Of a stretch of 64,000 bases of DNA, positions 18,414-26,478 are shown one piece after another (positions within the stretch are counted from its first letter, which is position 1; each line of letters opens with the position of its first letter). Under the pieces are notes generated by a model that was not told where the DNA came from, did no database searches, and saw only the letters and a list, made by a program, of their open reading frames with translations. This DNA comes from Natrinema ejinorense. GTDB lineage: Archaea; Halobacteriota; Halobacteria; Halobacteriales; Natrialbaceae. Where the stretch lies: assembly GCF_002494345.1 (NCBI RefSeq), contig NZ_NXNI01000001.1, forward strand, positions 2,790,001 through 2,854,000, written 5' to 3'. The position numbers were made by a program, and so were the translations under genes.

Positions 18414-18870
18414 ACTATCGCTGTTGCCAGCGCAGGCTGGCGGTCAACAGGCCGTTATCGTTCGTGGTGTTCCGAAAATCGCAAGACAGCGACGACCTAT
18501 TATGGTATCCCCCTCTCCTAGTACTCTCTAGTGATCGGCGGACGACTGGCCCAATCGACGGCTGCTCACCTCGGATCGCCGCCCGTTTTCTCCCGCTGAC
18601 CTCGCTCGAGCGCTGGCGCGCGCTCGATGGTGGACGTTCGGTCGATATGATCTTCGATAGCACCCGATTTCAGGAGATTGTCAAAATATCGGACGTATGC
18701 AGTCACGAACGATCGGTCGGACGGTGTCGGACTCGAGAATCACAACTCCTCCCCCCGACGGGATCGTGGTTTCGGAGCCGCCGCGAGGTGAGGTCCGGAC
18801 ACAGCTGTCGGCGTCCCGAAGCAAGCGCGCGTGTGAGGACTATATGCCCGGTCGTGATAGGACGGTGCGC
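18414..18870. other. Intergenic region between leuA and the ferritin-like gene, no gene recognised
   Basis: About 450 bases between the leuA promoter and the next start codon. Open frames here lack the acidic composition of the neighbours and overlap each other. A TATA-like ACTATAT at about 18838-18844 fits the promoter of the downstream gene. No RNA gene was recognised. Confidence 0.5.
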
Positions 18871-19326
18871 ATGACGACTGACGAGATTACCGATCTACTG
18901 ACCGCAGCGTACATCGACGAACTCGAGACCGTAATGAACTACCTGACCAACGCGATCGTCCTCGACGGCATCCACGCCGAGGAGGTCAAGGCGAGTCTCG
19001 AGGAGGACATCCAGGAGGAACTCGAGCACGCCCAGATACTCGGCGAACGGCTGAAGCAACTCGACGAGTCGCCGCCGGGCTCGGAATCGTTCGAAGCCAA
19101 CCAGCACAGCCTCCAGCCGCCCGAAGACACGACCGACGTCCAATCGGTGATCGAGGGCGTCCTCGAGGCCGAGGAGAGTGCCGTCGAGACCTACCGGTCG
19201 CTGATCGAGGCCGCGACCGAGGCCAACGACCCCGTCACCGAGGACGTGGCGGTGACGATCCTCGCCGACGAGGAGGCCCACCGCACCGAGTTTCGGGGCT
19301 TCCAGAAGGAGTTCCCGATGGACTGA
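18871..19326 (+). CDS. Ferritin-like four-helix di-iron protein
   Basis: 151 aa, all helical. Candidate metal ligands are arranged as in ferritin-like proteins: Glu in ELETVMNYL (helix A), ELEHA (E-x-x-H, helix B), Glu in EESAVETYRSL (helix C) and DEEAHRTEF (E-x-x-H, helix D). It could store iron or protect against peroxide as Dps or rubrerythrin relatives do; there is no rubredoxin domain. The ATG at 18871 was selected because the TATA-like box is about 29 bases upstream; a longer frame begins in non-coding-like sequence. Confidence 0.8.
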   Translation: MTTDEITDLLTAAYIDELETVMNYLTNAIVLDGIHAEEVKASLEEDIQEELEHAQILGERLKQLDESPPGSESFEANQHSLQPPEDTTDVQSVIEGVLEAEESAVETYRSLIEAATEANDPVTEDVAVTILADEEAHRTEFRGFQKEFPMD

Positions 19327-19379
19327 CCGATCGTCTCCGCGAGCGAACGCAGTGAGCGAGCGGGCCGAGGAACTCTCGA

Positions 19380-19400
19380 AGCCGCGCCTCCGGCGCGGCT
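19380..19400. repeat. Perfect 9-bp inverted repeat, loop 3
   Basis: AGCCGCGCC-tcc-GGCGCGGCT lies 54 bases after the ferritin-like gene. It is the first of two similar hairpins 38 bases apart and could end the ferritin-like transcript, though no clean T-run follows directly. Confidence 0.6.
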
Positions 19401-19438
19401 GAGGGGGTGACGCAGGCTTTTCATCGAAGTTTTGCCGA

Positions 19439-19459
19439 GGGCGCGCCAAAGGCGCGCCC
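19439..19459. repeat. Perfect 9-bp inverted repeat, loop 3
   Basis: GGGCGCGCC-aaa-GGCGCGCCC, flanked by TTTTGC on the left and GCAAAA on the right, so the structure can extend with an interrupted outer stem. It lies 57 bases before the next gene. Confidence 0.6.
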
Positions 19460-19515
19460 GCAGCGCAAAAGTTCGGAGGCGAACGTTTTTCTCGCCCCGG
19501 TTCGACCCACCGGGT

Positions 19516-19806
19516 ATGAGCGATTTCGACCTCGACCTCCGGGCTGTCGAGGACCACATCGACGAGGAACTCGACCTCGAGGGGAGTATCGTCCTCGGCG
19601 TCCTCGATGGGACGACACCCGACGACGAGTGGCTCGAGTCGGTCTCGAACGGAAACGTCCTCGTCCTCAACGTCGAAGGGGACGTCAACGAGTTGGCCGC
19701 AGGGTTCGCACGGGATCTCAAGGAAGCGGGCGGCAGCCTCGTCCACTTCCGCGGGTTTCTGCTCGTGACGCCGCCGGGCGTGGACGTGAGTATGGATCGG
19801 CTCTAA
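19516..19806 (+). CDS. Conserved haloarchaeal protein, 96 aa (probably DUF5779)
   Basis: Begins MSDFDLDLRAVEDHIDEELD and ends VTPPGVDVSMDRL. Predicted to be a small alpha/beta fold with a hydrophobic core (IVLGVLDGTTPDDEW, NVLVLNVEGDVNELAAGFARDL). From memory this matches the haloarchaeal DUF5779 family, of unknown function. The ATG at 19516 follows the second hairpin of the upstream repeat pair and gives the conserved N-terminus; a longer frame begins inside the hairpin. About 180 bases with no gene follow. Confidence 0.8.
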   Translation: MSDFDLDLRAVEDHIDEELDLEGSIVLGVLDGTTPDDEWLESVSNGNVLVLNVEGDVNELAAGFARDLKEAGGSLVHFRGFLLVTPPGVDVSMDRL

Positions 19807-19986
19807 GAACCCGCCCGACGCGACGGCGGCACCGACGTCGAAGGCGACGAGAACGGCGCGTCCGAGCGCCTGCCGTGGACCGTCCCTCCCGGACGCAACC
19901 GGCTCGAGGCCGACGTCGGAGCCCCGTTCGAGACCACGGAGGCACCCGATAGCCGGGACGGGACCGGCTGCTCGAAGGCACCGGTC

Positions 19987-20673
19987 TCACGTCGAAACGA
20001 ACGTCACGAAGTGACCGTCCGGATCGCGAACGACGACTGCTTCGTCCGTCTCCCGCTCGAGCGACCGGATTCGATCATCGACCGCCGCGAGCGCCGCCGC
20101 CGGATCGGCCGTTTCGAACCCGAGATCGACGTGGACGCCGCCGCGAGCGTCGGCGATTCCCAGTTGAGGTTCCCAGAGCTCGAGCGCCGTCGGGCCCTGC
20201 AGTCGCACGCGTTTGCGGCCGCGGCCTTCGTCGACGGGTTCGAACCCCAATTCCTCGTAGAAGGCCCGTGAACGCTCGAGATCCGCGACCTCGAGGACGA
20301 CTTCGAAGATTCCGTCGATCCCCGGACCGGCGACGTCCTGTTGACCGAGTTCGACGCAGTTGCCGTCGGGATCGTACAGATACAGCGACCGCGTGGGGCC
20401 GAACTGCGCTTCCTCGAGGTCGTAGTCGTCGCCGAGCCGGGACCACCACTCGTCGTACTCGGCGTCGGGAATCGAGAACGCGTAGTGGGTGTGCAATCCG
20501 CCCCGCGGGAGGCCATCGGGACGGCGGACCACGAGGTCGGTATCGCCGGCTGCAAAGGCGAGTTCCCGATCCCCGCGCTCGCGGACGGTCAGTCCCAGGC
20601 GCTCCGCATAGAACTCACGTGCCGACTCGAGGGATTTCGCCTCGAGTGCCAGCCAGGCCAGCCCGGTTAGCAT
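19987..20673 (-). CDS. Two-domain VOC (glyoxalase/dioxygenase) family protein
   Basis: 228 aa made of two vicinal-oxygen-chelate modules. Module 1: WLALEAKSLESAREFYAERLGL to YLYDPDGNCVEL. Module 2: VVLEVADLERSRAFYEELGFEP to VVRDPDGHFVTFV. Each has the F-Y-x-x-x-L-G helix and the terminal DPDG-x-x-x-x-x loop with a candidate metal Glu or Thr. Substrate unknown; relatives are lactoylglutathione lyases or ring-cleavage dioxygenases. A TATA-like CAGTATATG lies 27 bases before the ATG at 20673. Confidence 0.85.
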   Translation of the reverse strand: MLTGLAWLALEAKSLESAREFYAERLGLTVRERGDRELAFAAGDTDLVVRRPDGLPRGGLHTHYAFSIPDAEYDEWWSRLGDDYDLEEAQFGPTRSLYLYDPDGNCVELGQQDVAGPGIDGIFEVVLEVADLERSRAFYEELGFEPVDEGRGRKRVRLQGPTALELWEPQLGIADARGGVHVDLGFETADPAAALAAVDDRIRSLERETDEAVVVRDPDGHFVTFVST

Positions 20674-20945
20674 ACGAGAACGTACGCGGGGGAGGAGCAT
20701 ATACTGTTGGACGGCAGTCAGTGCGAAAGCGGTAGTCCGGCTCCGATCAGTGCGCGGTCGGTGAGGAACGAGGGCGCTGCACGCCTGATGGACCGACAGC
20801 CGTGCGATCAGTGTGTAATAGTCGCAGTCGTGCCGATAGCAGCGGCCGCCGTCAGGGCCGGTTCGGTCCCACCGATCGACTCCTCCACCGACCCGAAACA
20901 ACGGGAAGCCATCGAGGGCCCGTTTACTTACGCTTATGGGGTTAC

Positions 20946-20955
20946 GTTACGTAAC
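20946..20955. promoter_or_regulatory. 10-bp palindrome between TATA-like box and start codon
   Basis: GTTACGTAAC is self-complementary and lies 7 bases before the ATG at 20963, just after a TATA-like CTTATGG. A partial extra copy (gttacg) precedes it. A repressor bound here would block transcription start. Confidence 0.4.
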
Positions 20956-20962
20956 CTTCGGT

Positions 20963-21646
20963 ATGAGCTCACATGTCGACGAGCGGCCGAGCGGTTTCGT
21001 GGAGATCGACCGATTCGACGGCGGCGTCGGCTGGATCGCCTATCCCGAGGAGACGATGAAACGTGCCAGTCACGCCCTCGAGATCGACGGCGAGGTCTGG
21101 GTGTTCGACCCCGTCGACGCCGCGGGGATCGACGACCTCTTCGCGGAGTTCGGTGACGTCGCCGGCGTCGTCGTCATGCTCGACCGGCACAAACGAGACG
21201 CCGCCGCCATCGCGAACCGCCACGACGTTCCCGTCTACGTCCCCCAGTTCTTCGAGGGGGTCAGCGAGGAACTCGACGCGGCGGTCGCTCGCTTCGACGA
21301 CGAACTCGCCGATACCGGACTCCAGGCGTTTCCCGTGGTCGACAACCGCTTCTGGCAGGAAGTCGCACTGTACAACCCGGCTGACGGAACGCTCATCGTC
21401 CCCGAAACGGTGGGAGCGGCCGACTACTTCCTGGCCGGCGACGAGGAGCTCGGCGTCCACCCCATGTTACGGCTCAATCCACCACGGGAAGCGCTTCGCA
21501 ACGTGGCTCCCGAACGGGTACTCGTCGCCCACGGGCCCGGTGTCATGGCGGCTGCAGCGCGACCGCTCGAGGACGCGCTCGCCGGGTCCCGCAAGCGAAC
21601 CCCACGGCTGTACGGAGAGATGGTCCGAGCCCTGCTTCCCGTCTGA
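20963..21646 (+). CDS. Metallo-beta-lactamase-fold-like protein without metal motif
   Basis: 227 aa. The order of strands and loops (ASHALEIDGEVWVFDPVDAAGIDDLFAE, then VAGVVVMLDRHKRDAAAIANRHDVPVYVP) resembles the start of an MBL-fold hydrolase, but the HxHxDH metal motif is absent, only one His in LDRHKRD. The C-terminal part contains HPMLRLNPPREALRNVAPERVLVAHGPGV. Function not assigned. The ATG at 20963 fits the promoter; an ATG nine codons upstream lies in the palindrome region. Confidence 0.75.
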   Translation: MSSHVDERPSGFVEIDRFDGGVGWIAYPEETMKRASHALEIDGEVWVFDPVDAAGIDDLFAEFGDVAGVVVMLDRHKRDAAAIANRHDVPVYVPQFFEGVSEELDAAVARFDDELADTGLQAFPVVDNRFWQEVALYNPADGTLIVPETVGAADYFLAGDEELGVHPMLRLNPPREALRNVAPERVLVAHGPGVMAAAARPLEDALAGSRKRTPRLYGEMVRALLPV

Positions 21647-21722
21647 TCGGCCAGCGAACGCGGCCGGAAACCCGACCCCTATCGGGCATACATCTAACTA
21701 GCAGCCACTCAAAGGAGGGGCT

Positions 21723-22145
21723 GTGGTCTACGTAACCCGCGCGCTCGTCGACGTACTACTGGACCTGGCCAGCGACGCCGACCCCGACGACGTGACGACC
21801 GGCGTTTCGATCACGCCCGCCAGCGAACTCGAGGGCGCGGACGGTCTCCCCGAAGCGATGCCGGTGTTTACCGACTTTTTCCTCCCCGATCCTGGCAACG
21901 CCGTCAACGCCGTCTTCGGCGTCGATCTCTCGACGCCCGCTCGTCAGGCCCAGGGACGGTTCATCTCCCACCCGGTTGGCGAACTCGAGGTCACGCGACG
22001 GGACGATCTCGCCGAAATCGTCTTCGTCGCCGTCCCCCCGTGGGAAGTCGACGACGGCTCGTTCGCCGCGTTCGACCGGAGCGGCAAGCGCCAGCCCCTC
22101 GAAATCGTCGACGCCTCGCCACCGGGGCAGTCGCTGACGGACTGA
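21723..22145 (+). CDS. Conserved hypothetical protein, 140 aa
   Basis: GTG start giving MVYVTRALVDVLLDLASDADPD. The N-terminus resembles the first helix of JAB/MPN-fold proteins, but the Zn motif (ExnHxHx10D) is missing, so no peptidase activity is expected. Hydrophobic strands alternate with acidic loops (AVNAVFGVDLSTPARQAQG, IVFVAVPPWEV). The function is unknown. It lies 76 bases after the preceding gene on the same strand and may be cotranscribed. Confidence 0.65.
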   Translation: MVYVTRALVDVLLDLASDADPDDVTTGVSITPASELEGADGLPEAMPVFTDFFLPDPGNAVNAVFGVDLSTPARQAQGRFISHPVGELEVTRRDDLAEIVFVAVPPWEVDDGSFAAFDRSGKRQPLEIVDASPPGQSLTD

Positions 22146-22243
22146 ATCGAACGGCTCTCGTCTCGAGTCGAACACGTGCTACTTACCGTGGGTCTCGGTA
22201 GCGGGGTCGTATCGACCGATAGCAGGGCGTGGGGCCGCCTCCC

Positions 22244-22453
22244 CTACTCGAGGTAGCCGAGTCCGCGGAGCTGTTCGGTGATCTCTTCGAACTCGGCTTC
22301 GGTGAGTTCGCCTTCCTTCTGGTGTTGGATGACGATGCTTCGCAACAGGAACCGGACGAGGTCGCTCGTGCTCTGGAAACTCGTCCCCTCGATGGTCTCC
22401 TCGACCCGATCCGCGAGGTCCTTCGGGATCGACACCGTGGTGTATTCGGTCAT
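22244..22453 (-). CDS. Ribbon-helix-helix DNA-binding protein
   Basis: 69 aa. Residues 4-10 (YTTVSIP) form the DNA-contacting beta strand and residues about 11-43 the two helices, with the ST-S-DLVRFLLRS turn typical of CopG/Arc dimers. The tail QLRGLGYLE resembles the last residues of the sulfatase-family proteins elsewhere in the window. Probably a small transcription regulator. No toxin gene is adjacent on the same strand, so an antitoxin role is not supported. Confidence 0.85.
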   Translation of the reverse strand: MTEYTTVSIPKDLADRVEETIEGTSFQSTSDLVRFLLRSIVIQHQKEGELTEAEFEEITEQLRGLGYLE

Positions 22454-22622
22454 ACGCCATACTCCGTCCCGGCCCCCAAAGGAGTGTCGACGGCTGACTC
22501 GCCGAGGCGGTTCCGATGGGGGGGCGTCGCCACCCGGTTCGGTCGACCGTCGTGTTCCGTCGCGGCTGGTCGACCGTCTCCCCAGCCATTTTTGTATCAG
22601 GCTCCATAGCGAGAGGTATAGC

Positions 22623-22952
22623 ATGGGAGTCCGGCCACCATCGAGCGGAGACGACGAGGAACCCGACAGCGTCGAGTTCGGTATCGCTGCCGTCGACGCT
22701 CATCTCAGGGACGCGGATCTGTCTTTCCCGGCCACGAAAGACGACGTCCGAGCCGAACTCGGTCACGAACGCATCCCCTACGACGTTCACGGAAACGACG
22801 TGCCGCTGGGCGAGATGCTCGCCGAAGTCCGGGCCGAGCGGTTCGACTCTCGGCAGGAGTTGCTGAACGCGCTCCATCGCCCCTTCGAAAAGTACCGCCA
22901 GCGCCACTCGAGTGGCGTCGTCGCACAGGTTCGCTCGCTGTTACCGTTCTAG
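22623..22952 (+). CDS. Conserved haloarchaeal protein, 109 aa (DUF5789-like)
   Basis: An acidic N-terminus precedes a domain that resembles, from memory, DUF5789: VDAHLRDADLSFPATKDDVRAELG and a Gly-containing PLGEMLAEV helix pair, ending in a basic helix (RPFEKYRQRHSS). A TATA-like TTTTTGTAT lies 29 bases before the ATG at 22623. Function unknown; possibly a DNA- or protein-binding regulator. Convergent with aglJ, 11 bases apart. Confidence 0.7.
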   Translation: MGVRPPSSGDDEEPDSVEFGIAAVDAHLRDADLSFPATKDDVRAELGHERIPYDVHGNDVPLGEMLAEVRAERFDSRQELLNALHRPFEKYRQRHSSGVVAQVRSLLPF

Positions 22953-22963
22953 CGCAGTCTCCC

Positions 22964-23971
22964 TTACTCGTCGTCCGTGTCTCGAGCGATCCGCTCGAGG
23001 CGACGGCGTTGTTCGCGGTGTAAGGTCACGAGCATGTCCGAGAGGACGCCGAACATGAGCAACTGGACGCCCAGCAGGATGGCAGCCGCCGAGGCAAGCG
23101 CCATGACTTCGTGGCTCTGGTGGTACTGAACCCACTCCCAGAGGACGTACACCGCGATGAGGCTCCCCGAGAGGATGCCGGCAACGCCGAGACTGCCGAA
23201 GTAGAACAGGGGGTTGTTCGTCTTGGCCAGCGAGTACAGAGCGAGGAGAATCGTCCCGCCGTCTTTGACCGGGTGCAGGTTCGTCTCGGATTCGTCGGGT
23301 CGAGCGCTGTAACTGACCGGAACGACCGTCGTCTCGACGCCGTGTTTGACGCATTCGACCGCCAGTTCGGTCTCGATCGTGAACCCGTCCGAATCGAGGG
23401 ACAGCCGTTTGAACGAGTCGACGGTAAATGCTCGATACCCCGAGAGGATGTCCTCGTAGTTGGCCCCGTGGACGAACCCGAACGCGCGGTTTATCATCCG
23501 GTTGCCAAAGCCGTTCAGCGCGCGCATCGCGTCGTCGTCCATGTCGGCGAATCGGTTGCCGATCACGTGTTCGTACCCCCGCGAGAGCGGCTCGAGCATC
23601 CTGTCGGCGTCGGCCGGATCGTAGGTCCCGTCGCCGTCGAGCATCAAGACGTACGGAACGGTGATGTACTCGAGCGCTTCGCGGACCGCTTGCCCCTTGC
23701 CGTCGCCCGACTGGACGAGTACCTCCGCCCCGTGGTCGCGGGCGATCTCACGGGTATCGTCGGTCGAATCGCCGTCGATGACGAGGACGTTCGTGTACCC
23801 CTGCTCGGCGAAGCCCTCGATCACGTCGGCGATCGTCGCCGCCTCGTTGAGCGTCGGAATGAGAACGCACACCTCGTCGGGCGAGATTTCCTCGGCCTCA
23901 TCCGTAACGGCTATCGCCTCGCCGCCGTCCGAGAGGGGGCTCGAGCCTGTTCGAACCGCATCGTCTTCCAT
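22964..23971 (-). CDS. aglJ: Dolichyl-phosphate hexosyltransferase AglJ (GT2)
   Basis: Loads the first hexose onto dolichyl phosphate for S-layer N-glycosylation in Haloferax. 335 aa. The GT2 domain has VLIPTLNEAATIADVI, the metal-binding DGDGTYDPAD (D-x-D), the GNRFADM stretch and the acceptor region SGYRAFT. Two C-terminal transmembrane helices (about 255-275 and 290-315) and a basic cytosolic tail match AglJ. The ATG at 23971 was preferred over a TTG three codons upstream. First gene of the glycosylation region, transcribed toward 22 kb. Confidence 0.9.
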   Translation of the reverse strand: MEDDAVRTGSSPLSDGGEAIAVTDEAEEISPDEVCVLIPTLNEAATIADVIEGFAEQGYTNVLVIDGDSTDDTREIARDHGAEVLVQSGDGKGQAVREALEYITVPYVLMLDGDGTYDPADADRMLEPLSRGYEHVIGNRFADMDDDAMRALNGFGNRMINRAFGFVHGANYEDILSGYRAFTVDSFKRLSLDSDGFTIETELAVECVKHGVETTVVPVSYSARPDESETNLHPVKDGGTILLALYSLAKTNNPLFYFGSLGVAGILSGSLIAVYVLWEWVQYHQSHEVMALASAAAILLGVQLLMFGVLSDMLVTLHREQRRRLERIARDTDDE

Positions 23972-24063
23972 CGAACACAACTCCCCTACCGAACCGCAAA
24001 AGGCTACTGATTGAGCAGTGTCGGGTTTTTACGGTCAGTCGGTCCGACGCGAATCAGACGTCG

Positions 24064-25353
24064 CTACCAGGTCAGTCCCTCGTAGACCTCGAGCGCGTCC
24101 TCGTCGAGGTCGATCCGCCGCCCATCGACCACGACGCTGCGGGCCATTCCCTCGAAGGAGAGGTCGTCGAACGCCGGCCAGTCGGTCGCAACGACGGCCC
24201 CGTCCGCGCCCTCGAGGGCACCCGCCGCCGAGTCGGCGTACTCGATGTCGGGATAGTCGGGCCGGACGTTCTCGATCGCGACCGGGTCGAAGGCGACGAC
24301 GACAGCGCCGCGATCCGTCAGGTGATCGATCACGTCGAGTGCGCGCGACTTGCGGATGTCGTCGGTGCCGGGCTTGAACGACAGACCCAGCACCGCGATC
24401 CGGGCCCCCTCGAGGTCGACGTGGGCCGCGAGCAGGTCGACGAGCCGTCGCGGTTGCTCGTCGTTGACCGCGACGACCGCATCGAGCAGTTCGGGGTCGT
24501 ACCCCTGTTCACGAGCGCCGGCCCGCAGGGCGTTGACGTCCTTCGGGAAACAGGACCCTCCCCAGCCCAGCCCGGAGCGCATGAACCGTTCGGAGATCCG
24601 ATCGTCGAGCCCGACCGCCTCGAGCACCTCGTAGGCGTCCGCGTCGTACTCCCGGGCGATATTCCCGAGCTCGTTGACCAGCGAGACCTTCGAGGCGAGG
24701 AAGGCGTTGTTCGCGTACTTGATGAGTTCGGCCTCGCGGATATCGGTCTCGACGAGGTCCGTGTCGCCTCGCTCGAGGATCGGCGCGTACAGGTCGCGAA
24801 GCGTCGCGGCGGCTTCGTCGCTGGCCGTCCCGAAGACGACCTTGTCCGGCTCGAGGAAGTCCTCGACTGCGGTTCCCATCCGGAGGAACTCGGGGTTCAT
24901 CGCGAGCTCGAGCCCGTCGCCGATCTCGGTTCCGGATTCGGCCTCGAGGATCGGACCGACGACGTCTTCGGTGGTGCCGGGCAGAACCGTGCTCTTGACG
25001 ACCACGAGGTGATCGTCGTCTTTCTCGGCGAGTGCGCGCCCGAGCGATTCCGCACCGGCCTGCATGATCGCGAGGTCGAGACTCCCGTCTTCGGACTGTG
25101 GCGTGGGCAAACAAAGGAACGTGACATCCGTCTCGCGGACGTCCTCGTAGTTCGTCGTCGCACGGAGAGTCGTGCCGGCGTGTGCCGCGATTCGCTCCGC
25201 GAGGCCGGACTCGTGAATCGGGGCCTCGCCGGCGTTTATCGCCTCGACGATGTCCTCGTCGATCTCGACGTTGGTCACGGTGTGGCCGAGATCGGCGAGA
25301 CAGGCGGCGACGGTCGTGCCGACGTAGCCGCTCCCGACGATGGAGACGTTCAT
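24064..25353 (-). CDS. aglM: UDP-glucose 6-dehydrogenase AglM
   Basis: Makes UDP-glucuronate from UDP-glucose with NAD, the donor for hexuronic acids in the N-glycan. 429 aa. NAD motif SIVGSGYVGTTVAACLADLGH at the N-terminus; catalytic Cys268 in GWGGSCFPKD; lysine region ELIKYANNAFLASK; C-terminal UDP-binding domain with GLSFKPGTDDIRKS. All key residues are intact. It lies between aglJ and the nucleotidyltransferase gene on the same strand, forming a sugar-nucleotide and glycosyltransferase group. Confidence 0.93.
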   Translation of the reverse strand: MNVSIVGSGYVGTTVAACLADLGHTVTNVEIDEDIVEAINAGEAPIHESGLAERIAAHAGTTLRATTNYEDVRETDVTFLCLPTPQSEDGSLDLAIMQAGAESLGRALAEKDDDHLVVVKSTVLPGTTEDVVGPILEAESGTEIGDGLELAMNPEFLRMGTAVEDFLEPDKVVFGTASDEAAATLRDLYAPILERGDTDLVETDIREAELIKYANNAFLASKVSLVNELGNIAREYDADAYEVLEAVGLDDRISERFMRSGLGWGGSCFPKDVNALRAGAREQGYDPELLDAVVAVNDEQPRRLVDLLAAHVDLEGARIAVLGLSFKPGTDDIRKSRALDVIDHLTDRGAVVVAFDPVAIENVRPDYPDIEYADSAAGALEGADGAVVATDWPAFDDLSFEGMARSVVVDGRRIDLDEDALEVYEGLTW

Positions 25354-25445
25354 AGGATCTGCAAGGGAAGGGGACGATTAGTCCCTTTTGGGTTGACCTC
25401 GAGTCGTTCGACGACTCGACGACGGACTCGGTCGGGGGAGGGAAC

Positions 25446-26180
25446 CTATTGTTCGACCGGCTCGGCTGGGGGGTCCGTGAGTCGCTCCTCGGCGCGCTCC
25501 CTGTCCTCGGGGTAGCCGACGTCGATGCGCCAGCCGTCCATTCGGATCGCATCGATGGTCCGACCAGACTGGATGAGCAGATCGATCGCGTCCGGCAGTT
25601 CGTACTCGCCGCGATCCGAGGGCTGGACGAGGTGACACGCGTGGAAGATCTCGGGCGTGAACGTGTAGAACCCGGTCATGACGAGGTTCGACGGCGGATC
25701 CTCGGGTTTCTCCATCACTTCGACGATCTCGCCGTACTCGTTGGTGTCGAGGACGCCGTATCTCGAGGCCTCCTCGTAAGGGACTTCCTCGACGAGGAAC
25801 GCGGCGTCGGCCCGTTCCTCCTGCTGGCGGTTGATCACGTCGCCGAGGTTCGCCCGGAAGACGTTGTCCCCGAGCATGAGCATGAAGTCGTCGTCGACGT
25901 GGGGTTCCGCCTGGAGGATGGCGTGGGCGAGTCCGAGCTGTTCCCGTTGGTGAGCGTAGGTGATCGGAACGCCCTCGTACTCGTCGCCGTAGCGCTCGAT
26001 GATTTTCTCTTTCATGTAGCCGACGACGAGCACGAATTCGGTTGCGCCGACCTCGATGAGGTTGTCCATGACGTCCTCGACGAGCGGTTTGCCGTCGACT
26101 TCGACGAGGACCTTCGGCTTGTCTTCGGTGAGCGGCCGGAGGCGGGTTCCCTTCCCTGCGGCCAGTACGACTGCTTGCAT
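25446..26180 (-). CDS. aglF: Sugar-phosphate nucleotidyltransferase AglF-like (glucose-1-phosphate uridylyltransferase)
   Basis: 244 aa. Nucleotide motif VVLAAGKGTRLRPLTEDKPKVLVEV at the N-terminus, the metal Asp in MLGDNVF, the sugar-binding EKPEDPPSN loop and a final DVGYPED. Hexose-1-phosphate would be converted to UDP- or dTDP-sugar; with aglM adjacent, UDP-glucose is most likely. The ATG at 26180 has a TATA-like CATATAAC 28 bases before it; a GTG two codons upstream is less likely. The region 26181-26478 upstream holds no recognised gene. Confidence 0.85.
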   Translation of the reverse strand: MQAVVLAAGKGTRLRPLTEDKPKVLVEVDGKPLVEDVMDNLIEVGATEFVLVVGYMKEKIIERYGDEYEGVPITYAHQREQLGLAHAILQAEPHVDDDFMLMLGDNVFRANLGDVINRQQEERADAAFLVEEVPYEEASRYGVLDTNEYGEIVEVMEKPEDPPSNLVMTGFYTFTPEIFHACHLVQPSDRGEYELPDAIDLLIQSGRTIDAIRMDGWRIDVGYPEDRERAEERLTDPPAEPVEQ

Positions 26181-26478
26181 GTGCACACTGATTCTACTTG
26201 AGTGTTATATGTTTTCGGGGATTGTCGTCGGCTCGGCGTGCGTTCGACAGAACACCGTGGTAGTTTCCGTCCCATCGTGCAACGACGTGCAAAACTCGTA
26301 CTGAGAGGGAGAGTCGTCGCCGACCGGCGTTGTCGACGGCCGCCCGTCGGAAGTCAGCCGGCGCGATCGTGGCTCCTGCGACACGTCGACGAGATTCCTG
26401 CAGTGAGGGACGTGTCGGTGAATGAGATCGTCCTCCGAGCCTGTCGATCGAGCGGCGATGTCCGTCCGGCCATTGATT

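Noticed and set aside
21723-22145. JAB/MPN-type metalloprotease
   Set aside because: The zinc motif of the family is absent, so only a vague N-terminal resemblance remains.
22244-22952. Toxin-antitoxin pair formed by the RHH protein and the 109-aa protein
   Set aside because: The genes are divergent with separate promoters, and the 109-aa protein shows no toxin features.
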